Assembly (NCBI GenBank): GCA_025699075.1
Contig: JAILWG010000006.1
Coordinates: 35,739 to 99,738, forward strand
Length of the DNA: 64,000 nt
Source: Candidatus Nitrosopumilus sp.
GTDB taxonomy: Archaea; Thermoproteota; Nitrososphaeria; Nitrososphaerales; Nitrosopumilaceae
Direction: 5' to 3'
The position numbers and the translations under genes were made by a program. Under the pieces are notes generated by a model, which was given only the letters and a program-made list of their open reading frames with translations, did not search any database and was not told the DNA's origin. Position 1 is the first letter of the stretch. The number at the start of each line of letters is the position of its first letter. Below are positions 57,791-64,000 of this stretch, one piece after another.

Positions 57791-58314
57791 CCAGAACTTT
57801 AACAGATCAAGATTGGGAAGAAATTGATAGATTAGCAGAAATATTGGAAAAAAACCCAATGCCTGAAAACATGGAACGTAAAATAACCCGACTATTATTC
57901 GGAATGCCTGAACAAATCCCAATGCTTTTTGATGCCGAACGTAAATTACGAAAAAAAAGAATTGGAAATTTCCAAAATATTATTGAAAATACTAACGCTG
58001 ATCCAGATAAAGAACCAGCACTTTTTGCTATGGTTTCAAATCTAAAATTAATAATCAAACAAACTGAAGAAGATATTTCATTATTGGATCTTGTTGAAGC
58101 GATAGCATTGCATCAAATCGAATTACGAAAAGACGTGAAAAAAATAACTAAACTTGCATCATCAGGAAAAAATCAAACTAAACAATTTCAAGAATTATAT
58201 TCAAAAATGAAAAAGAAAGAACAGTCAGAAAGGGAAGATACAGATTATAAAAAATACATGAGAATAATGAAAGATGAATTTGACTTAGAGGCTAAAGATA
58301 CAACAGAATTATGA
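57787..58314 (+). CDS. Hypothetical coiled-coil protein
   Basis: 175 aa, start overlaps the preceding stop codon. Confidence 0.65.
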   Translation: MTRTLTDQDWEEIDRLAEILEKNPMPENMERKITRLLFGMPEQIPMLFDAERKLRKKRIGNFQNIIENTNADPDKEPALFAMVSNLKLIIKQTEEDISLLDLVEAIALHQIELRKDVKKITKLASSGKNQTKQFQELYSKMKKKEQSEREDTDYKKYMRIMKDEFDLEAKDTTEL

Positions 58315-58664
58315 CCAACGAAATTGATATTCTACGACAGACCATATCTGAGTATGATAAAGCCAAGAGAATTAGATTGAAGAATGAAGAATTATTTGAA
58401 CATCTTTGTGATTCGGTTTATTATTTGATTAAATATTCTGAAAAATACTCTATACCACTACCTAAGAAATCAGCATTATTGAGAATGATATCTAGGGCTG
58501 ATAACATAGCAAGCGACATTCACCAACCGAAAGGCAACACGAAGAAAAACAACCAACAAGACAACAGCACCATTCTAAAGGTACTGGTTCGTTTGTTAGA
58601 CATAACCCTGTCTGTTTTTTGTAAGGTTATGGTCAATCTGGATCAACTGTTGTTTGATAAATAA
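58311..58664 (+). CDS. Hypothetical protein
   Basis: 117 aa, start overlaps preceding stop. Confidence 0.6.
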   Translation: MTNEIDILRQTISEYDKAKRIRLKNEELFEHLCDSVYYLIKYSEKYSIPLPKKSALLRMISRADNIASDIHQPKGNTKKNNQQDNSTILKVLVRLLDITLSVFCKVMVNLDQLLFDK

Positions 58665-58694
58665 ATCCAAATCCAGAAATTAGCAGAAAGAGAC

Positions 58695-58838
58695 ATGGAT
58701 GGAAAAACATTTGCTCAGATAATGCAAGAAGAAAGAGAGAAACTTTTGGCTGAAGTCAATGAAGCAATAGAACGGAAAAAAGCATTTATGATATCCGAAC
58801 CTGAAACTGAATTTCAGAATTTATTAAAAAGAAAATAA
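58695..58838 (+). CDS. Small coiled protein, copy B of duplicated mini-gene (absent from ORF track)
   Basis: MDGKTFAQIMQEEREKLLAEVNEAIERKKAFMISEPETEFQNLLKRK*; clearly homologous to 55920..56084. Confidence 0.7.
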   Translation: MDGKTFAQIMQEEREKLLAEVNEAIERKKAFMISEPETEFQNLLKRK

Positions 58839-58937
58839 GGTCACACTTCCCTAATCTGCCCAGAACCGTTCCAAATTTGAGCCTCGTAATTATTGATGAA
58901 AATTAGTCTTTATAGAATACCTTTGTCCAAGAGCACT

Positions 58938-59831
58938 ATGGGAAAAGGCTATTCCACTGAGGAAATAAGACAACAACTAATCTCAGTTTTAGATGATGCA
59001 GTTTCTGGAATGTCTGGTGTAGAAATTTCAGAAAAAATTGGTGTAAATAGAATTACAATGTCAAAGTATCTCAAGGTTTTTGCAGCAGAAGGATTGCTCC
59101 GACAAAAAAATATTGGAAATGTAACTTTATGGTTTTTAGAACCTGGACAAGAGTCTTTTAATTTCCCTGATGATTATTTCAAGGTGGCTCCACAATTTAT
59201 TGAATATCTGGTAAAAGGAACTGAGGATCAAGTTTTCTCTCTGATTAGAAACTGCTTGCATTCTGGAGGAACTGTAAATCGTCTAGTATTGGAAGTGATT
59301 TTTCCATCCATTGAACATGTGCAAAAATTGTATGATGATGGTAAAATTGGAACATCAGAACAAAGTTTGTTGATGAATACTATATCAAAATCACTTCAAA
59401 TTTTCAACCAAGTTCAGATAGTATCTGATCCAAAAAAGAATGTCATTGTGATAGCAGCTGATGCACAAAGTAGATTGACTTCTGAGGCATCTTCGGCAGT
59501 TTATCATTCTGATGGATGGCGTGTTTCTCATTTGGGTGATATGTCATCTTCAATCAATGTATTGTTTGATCTTGATTTTCAGAAATTGATAGGAAAGGTT
59601 TGGAAACAAAAACCTGGAATTTTGATAGTGGTAGTATTTTCTCAAACTGATGAAGGCCTAAACTTTTTTGCCGATTCCATAAATCCAATTATTGCAAAAT
59701 CTGGAAAAAATATGAAATTGGCACTCTGTGGAAAAGTATCCAAAAAATCTAAAATTCGTGCCGATTTGATTTCTGAAAAAATTGAAGATATTTTACAATG
59801 GTCTCAAACTGTATCTGAAAATCTAAAATAA
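58938..59831 (+). CDS. HTH transcriptional regulator with B12-binding-like C-terminal domain
   Basis: VEISEKIGVNRITMSKYLKVFAAEGLL; EVIFPSIEHVQKLYDDGKIGTSEQ cap-like helices; DGWRVSHLGDMSSS. Confidence 0.7.
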   Translation: MGKGYSTEEIRQQLISVLDDAVSGMSGVEISEKIGVNRITMSKYLKVFAAEGLLRQKNIGNVTLWFLEPGQESFNFPDDYFKVAPQFIEYLVKGTEDQVFSLIRNCLHSGGTVNRLVLEVIFPSIEHVQKLYDDGKIGTSEQSLLMNTISKSLQIFNQVQIVSDPKKNVIVIAADAQSRLTSEASSAVYHSDGWRVSHLGDMSSSINVLFDLDFQKLIGKVWKQKPGILIVVVFSQTDEGLNFFADSINPIIAKSGKNMKLALCGKVSKKSKIRADLISEKIEDILQWSQTVSENLK

Positions 59832-59838
59832 TGAAAAA

Positions 59839-59913
59839 TGGGCCCGATGTGATTCGAACACATGACCTTTCGATTATCAGTCGAACGCTCCAGCCAAGCT
59901 GAGCTACGAGCCC
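59839..59913 (-). tRNA. tRNA-Ile (anticodon GAT)
   Basis: GGGCTCGTAGCTCAGCTTGGCTGGAGCGTTCGACTGATAATCGAAAGGTCATGTGTTCGAATCACATCGGGCCC. Confidence 0.93.
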
Positions 59914-59946
59914 ACGAACCAATCTCTAGGCTAGACTCATTTAAGT

Positions 59947-60501
59947 TTAATTTTCTTTCCACTTGATTGAGCACCCAATTGAAGGGTCAAAATCTTTCTC
60001 AATTTTTTCTCCAGCAATCAATTTTTCCATGTTGATAATCATTGTCTTTTCAGTTGCCTTATCATCTGGTTTCATGGCATTGTCTATTTTTCCATGAAAA
60101 ACCAACTGTTTTTGTGCATTAAACAAGAAAGGATCTGGAGTACACATTGCACCATATTTTTTTGCAACCTCTTGTGTCTCATCAACCAAGTAATCAAATT
60201 GAAATCCTTTCTCTTTGGCTGTCTGTTTCATGGCATCAAAACTGTCTTCTGGATAATCTGTAGAATCATTGCTGTTAATTCCAACAATTGCTATGTCTTT
60301 CCCACATTTTTCATAGAGTTCATTGAGTGCATCTACTTTAGCTTTAACATATGGGCAATGATTGCACATGAAAATTACTAAAATTCCCTTGTAGTTGCTA
60401 TAGTCATTTAGTGAATGTTTTTTATCATCAATTCCCATTAATTCGAAATCGGGAGCAATATCTCCTGTTTTTAGTTTGATTTGTGATTCTAAAAGTACCA
60501 T
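59947..60501 (-). CDS. Thioredoxin-like/AhpC-TSA family protein
   Basis: GDIAPDFELMGIDDKKHSLNDY, VIFMCNHCPYVKAKV. Confidence 0.87.
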   Translation of the reverse strand: MVLLESQIKLKTGDIAPDFELMGIDDKKHSLNDYSNYKGILVIFMCNHCPYVKAKVDALNELYEKCGKDIAIVGINSNDSTDYPEDSFDAMKQTAKEKGFQFDYLVDETQEVAKKYGAMCTPDPFLFNAQKQLVFHGKIDNAMKPDDKATEKTMIINMEKLIAGEKIEKDFDPSIGCSIKWKEN

Positions 60502-60581
60502 GTGGTGTTCTTCGTGTTTTCAAATAAAATTCTTGCCAAGAAGACAACAATTAAAATCCACACTTTATTCATTCTTCGTGT

Positions 60582-60655
60582 GGGCCGGTAGTATAGCCTG
60601 GTAGTATACCCGCCTTGCACGCGGGGGGTCACGGATTCAAATTCCGTCCGGTCCA
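60582..60655 (+). tRNA. tRNA-Ala (anticodon TGC)
   Basis: GGGCCGGTAGTATAGCCTGGTAGTATACCCGCCTTGCACGCGGGGGGTCACGGATTCAAATTCCGTCCGGTCCA. Confidence 0.94.
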
Positions 60656-60732
60656 CTTTCTAACTTCCCGATCTACGCTGAAATTCAGACTTGCTGGGTG
60701 GATTTAAATAGGATGACTTTCCGTTTTTCATC

Positions 60733-60834
60733 ATGGCAACAGCAGCAGACGCATGGCCGGTATTCATACCACTCATTGTTGGTTTAACTCCAGGATTAAT
60801 TTACTGGTTAGCAATTACCGCAAAGAAAAAATAA
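60733..60834 (+). CDS. Single-TM microprotein (33 aa), absent from ORF track
   Basis: MATAADAWPVFIPLIVGLTPGLIYWLAITAKKK*; AT-rich promoter-like gatttaaata about 30 nt upstream. Confidence 0.6.
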   Translation: MATAADAWPVFIPLIVGLTPGLIYWLAITAKKK

Positions 60835-60966
60835 AAATTATAACAATTTTTAATTTCTTTTTATTCTAACACTATCTAGTGTAAACTGGGTTTAACGTTG
60901 TTACCTTTCTTGTTCACTATTTGATATGTTACCTGAAATTAATCTGATTTCTTTAGGAAAATTACG

Positions 60967-62028
60967 ATGAAGACCATTTTATGCACATTTTTGATATTAC
61001 TTTTGGTTCCATTCACTCAAGGCTTTTCTCAAGAATATTATGATAAAGAACAACCCCTCAACGTATCTGTCGAAAAATATCCCTTTGTCTATAAGGATTC
61101 AGAAGGTTACACTGTCGTGGTGGGGATGGTTGAAAATAATAATCCTCTAACTCCTGTGTCCAATGTTAAAATTCAGGTCAGTTTCTTTGATGACATTAAT
61201 CCTAATCCTCTAGAAATCGTACAAGGAAGTAGCACATTGGAAGTAATTGCCTCTAATGGAAAATCTCCTTATTCTATACGCTCTCAAAATCCCAACCCTG
61301 ACATAACTCAGGCATCTGTCTTTCTTTTGGGATATGATTCTTCAGTACCAAAACAAAAAGGGTTGACCGTTTTCTCAACTGATGTATTTTTAGATACTTC
61401 ATTTAGATTCTCAGGAGTTCTTCAAAATGGAGGGGCCCCTAATTCTGATACCAATGTATATCTTGCATTTTATGATGCGTTTGAACCTCCAAGAATTCTT
61501 GGAGTATCTACAATAGAACTTGGCGATGTACCTCCAAACAGTGAGATTTCATTTGAATTAAATGAAAAAATTAATTCAAAAGCCGTAGGGTTTTTCCTGT
61601 TTGCCGAATCCAATATCTTTAGTTCAAATTTGATTGACATTAAAATCCCCCCATCCCAAATACCTGATAAACTGATAACGATTTCTGATGTCTCAGTAGA
61701 AGACTCTGAAGGAAATCCCTTATCCGAATTAACTGTTGGTTCTGCTGTAAACATAAAGAGTGAGACAATGATTCAATTTGCAGCTGATCAAGAATCAAAC
61801 GAAACTGCATACACCTACTATGTTCAGATAAAAGAATCTGGTAAATCCCCAACTGTTGAATATGTTGGAAAATATGATGGCAGATTTATCGGTACTGGAC
61901 AAGAAACTCAATCAATAGATTGGATTCCTGAAAAATCTGGATTGTTTTTCATTGAGACATTCGTCTGGGATCGAAACAATATTCCACTTGCCGAACAAGG
62001 CCCATTTGTTCTGATAGTTGTGAATTAG
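60967..62028 (+). CDS. Secreted protein, C-terminal module shared with S-layer C-terminus
   Basis: Signal peptide; C-terminus TQSIDWIPEKSGLFFIETFVWD resembles SLSWIPTQSGSYTATAFVWE of the 4114..9270 protein. Confidence 0.75.
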   Translation: MKTILCTFLILLLVPFTQGFSQEYYDKEQPLNVSVEKYPFVYKDSEGYTVVVGMVENNNPLTPVSNVKIQVSFFDDINPNPLEIVQGSSTLEVIASNGKSPYSIRSQNPNPDITQASVFLLGYDSSVPKQKGLTVFSTDVFLDTSFRFSGVLQNGGAPNSDTNVYLAFYDAFEPPRILGVSTIELGDVPPNSEISFELNEKINSKAVGFFLFAESNIFSSNLIDIKIPPSQIPDKLITISDVSVEDSEGNPLSELTVGSAVNIKSETMIQFAADQESNETAYTYYVQIKESGKSPTVEYVGKYDGRFIGTGQETQSIDWIPEKSGLFFIETFVWDRNNIPLAEQGPFVLIVVN

Positions 62029-62084
62029 AAATATTTCATCACCTTCTTATCCACTCACCCTTTAAATGCAGAAACAAATGTGCT

Positions 62085-62783
62085 ATGTTAATTATGATGA
62101 CAAAGAATTTTTTCATTATTTCTATGATTTCTCTAATTTTTATATTTACTTCTAGCCCTGAAGTTTTAGGATACGGTGGACCTCCTGAACAAACCAGTGT
62201 CAACAATTACACTGTGGAAATAAAATCCGATTATGAATCATACTCACTTGGAGATTCTGTAATATTTTCAGGCAATGTCAACAAATATGATGAAGAAAGA
62301 AGTTTGCGAATTTCAATTTTTAGTGGAAGTAATCTAGCTGTAACTCAAAAAGCATCTGTAGATGTTGATGGGACATTCATCCATGAGGTTCCTCTGAATG
62401 AAAAATTCAATGATGGCAAATTCACAGTCAAGGCTCAATATGGAAATACAAAAACAACAATTGCAATCATTTCGTTTGTAGTCAATTCTAATGATGATGC
62501 ATCATCTCAAAACAACAAAATCCCAGATTGGATTAAGAACAATGCAGGATGGTGGGCTGCTGGTGATATAGATGACAGTTCATTTGTACAAGGAATTCAA
62601 TTCTTAATCAAAGAAAACTTTATGAAAATTCCAATAACTGAACAAGGATCATCATCTCAAAACAACAAAATCCCAGATTGGATTAAGAACAATGCAGGAT
62701 GGTGGGCTGCTGGTGATATAGATGACAGTTCATTTGTACAAGGAATTCAATTCTTAATCAAAGAAGGATTCATGAAATTATAA
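62085..62783 (+). CDS. Secreted protein with two identical C-terminal IPDWIKNNAGWWAAGDI modules
   Basis: Signal peptide, Ig-like domain, duplicated C-terminal module. Confidence 0.8.
   Translation: MLIMMTKNFFIISMISLIFIFTSSPEVLGYGGPPEQTSVNNYTVEIKSDYESYSLGDSVIFSGNVNKYDEERSLRISIFSGSNLAVTQKASVDVDGTFIHEVPLNEKFNDGKFTVKAQYGNTKTTIAIISFVVNSNDDASSQNNKIPDWIKNNAGWWAAGDIDDSSFVQGIQFLIKENFMKIPITEQGSSSQNNKIPDWIKNNAGWWAAGDIDDSSFVQGIQFLIKEGFMKL
62501..62765 (+). repeat. Exact 115-nt direct repeat, period 150 nt (62501..62615 and 62651..62765)
   Basis: Base-by-base comparison of the two copies. Confidence 0.95.
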
Positions 62784-62850
62784 AAATAATCTCTGATTTA
62801 GACTCAAAATCTACTAGTAGCTTTATTTTCAAAGAAAATTATCAATTTAC

Positions 62851-63327
62851 ATGTCAAAATACTCTCTTACTGCAATGGGTGGAACTTTTGATATTATTCA
62901 CAGAGGACATTTAACTTTGCTTTCAAATGCATTTGATATTTCTGATAAAGTAATCATAGGACTCACCAGTGACGAGCTTGCTGCAAAAAAAGGAAAAACT
63001 CCAATAAACAAATATGAACAACGTCTAGAAAATTTAACATCTTTTATCTCAAAAGAATTCCCAAACTCTTCATTTCAAATTAGTAAATTGGAAAATGATT
63101 TTGGACCTGCTGTTTTAGAAAAAGAGGTTCAAGCTTTGGTTGTTAGTGATGAGACTAGTGATCAAGGTAAAAAGCTCAATGAATTAAGGGCAAAAAAGAA
63201 CATGCCGCCAGTCAATGTTGTGATAGTTCCAATGTTTTTGGCAAAAGATGGAACAAGAGTTTCGACCACAAGAATCAAAAATTCAGAAATAGATCTTGAT
63301 GGAAACTTGCTATCAATTGACAAGTAG
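62851..63327 (+). CDS. coaD: Phosphopantetheine adenylyltransferase (archaeal type)
   Basis: MGGTFDIIHRGHLTLLSNAFDISDKVIIGLTSDE, TRVSTTRIKN. Confidence 0.88.
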   Translation: MSKYSLTAMGGTFDIIHRGHLTLLSNAFDISDKVIIGLTSDELAAKKGKTPINKYEQRLENLTSFISKEFPNSSFQISKLENDFGPAVLEKEVQALVVSDETSDQGKKLNELRAKKNMPPVNVVIVPMFLAKDGTRVSTTRIKNSEIDLDGNLLSIDK

Positions 63328-63370
63328 CTTATCGAACTTTGAGTGATTGTAATAAAACAAAATTCTTGGA

Positions 63371-63709
63371 TTGAGCCTCATGGCAATCATTAATCATATG
63401 ATGAAAAAAATAGATACTGATGTGGCAAATCTCAAACAGGGCTTACATCCTCAAAATCTTTCATACTGGTATGATAAAATAATTAAGGAAACAATTGAAA
63501 TGGCTCCCCCATGGCTTCAGGATAAAATCAAAGTTCATCAAGATCCTGTTCTAACTATGAAATTTAATCTGGATATCTCAAAACGTGCTGTACGATACTT
63601 TATGATTGTAGTTGACAATAATTTGGATGATATGCCATATTCAACAAAACTCTATTTTCTAAAAGTGCAAGAAATAATGTCTGCTGAAATGGATAAATCT
63701 CTGGTTTGA
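63371..63709 (+). CDS. Hypothetical protein
   Basis: 112 aa ORF; likely true start at 63380. Confidence 0.6.
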   Translation: MSLMAIINHMMKKIDTDVANLKQGLHPQNLSYWYDKIIKETIEMAPPWLQDKIKVHQDPVLTMKFNLDISKRAVRYFMIVVDNNLDDMPYSTKLYFLKVQEIMSAEMDKSLV

Positions 63710-63782
63710 TATGGTTTTTTTATTCTAGGCACAAACTAAAGCTCTAAGTATCTATAACCAATTGATCTAAAATTCTCTATCA

Positions 63783-64000
63783 ATGGAGCTATACAAATCA
63801 AAATATTCAGATGGAAAAACAGATGGCAGGGATTCAAGACGAGAAAATAAAGCATATCGTTCATTTAGAAATACACGAGATGACAGAGGCTCACGAAATA
63901 GCAGAGATGAATCTACAACTGTAACTTGCTCTGATTGTGGTACTGAATGTACAATTCCATTTGTTCCAAGAACTAACAAACCTGTTTACTGTAATGATTG
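63783..64000 (+). CDS. Zinc-ribbon protein with basic Arg/Asp-rich N-terminus (truncated by window end)
   Basis: MELYKSKYSDGKTDGRDSRRENK...VTCSDCGTECTIPFVPRTNKPVYCND. Confidence 0.7.
   Translation, partial: MELYKSKYSDGKTDGRDSRRENKAYRSFRNTRDDRGSRNSRDESTTVTCSDCGTECTIPFVPRTNKPVYCND

Noticed and set aside
55064-58840. Integration of a genetic element into tRNA-Leu with att repeats
   Set aside because: I looked for a second copy of the tRNA 3' end (gggttcaaatcccacctcctcca) downstream and did not find one in the window.
63767-63979. Minus-strand ORF at window end
   Set aside because: The plus strand encodes a better candidate, a zinc-ribbon protein with paired CxxC/C..C motifs, running off the window.

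Overview
AT-rich chromosomal window from an ammonia-oxidising thaumarchaeon (Nitrosopumilus-like), identified by recognisable amoA, amoB, amoC and amoX, an S-layer protein, archaeal information-processing genes and a Rieske/cytochrome b/cupredoxin cluster. Most of the window is ordinary core genome: his, thrC, tgtA, KEOPS parts, taw1, TBP, serS, rps3ae, rps15, PII, coaD. The parts most worth a second look are: (1) the AMO locus, with two extra small membrane-protein genes that share an identical 15-nt upstream motif; (2) a ferredoxin gene that looks broken by an internal frame-shifting deletion; (3) a tRNA-Leu(UAA) that appears to carry two introns, one in the D-arm; (4) a small accessory island (about 55.2-58.9 kb) with a SWIM-finger transposase, a repeated operator-like sequence and a pair of duplicated mini-genes, one of them missing from the ORF track; (5) tandem TATA boxes in front of the TBP gene; (6) two candidate structured RNAs; (7) a three-gene array of giant thrombospondin-type-3-like Ca-binding repeat proteins with signs of gene conversion; (8) domain fusions: ubiquitin-like-E1, PLP synthase-rhodanese, and HTH-degenerate B12 sensor. 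All calls come from reading the sequence and ORF track; no database search was run.
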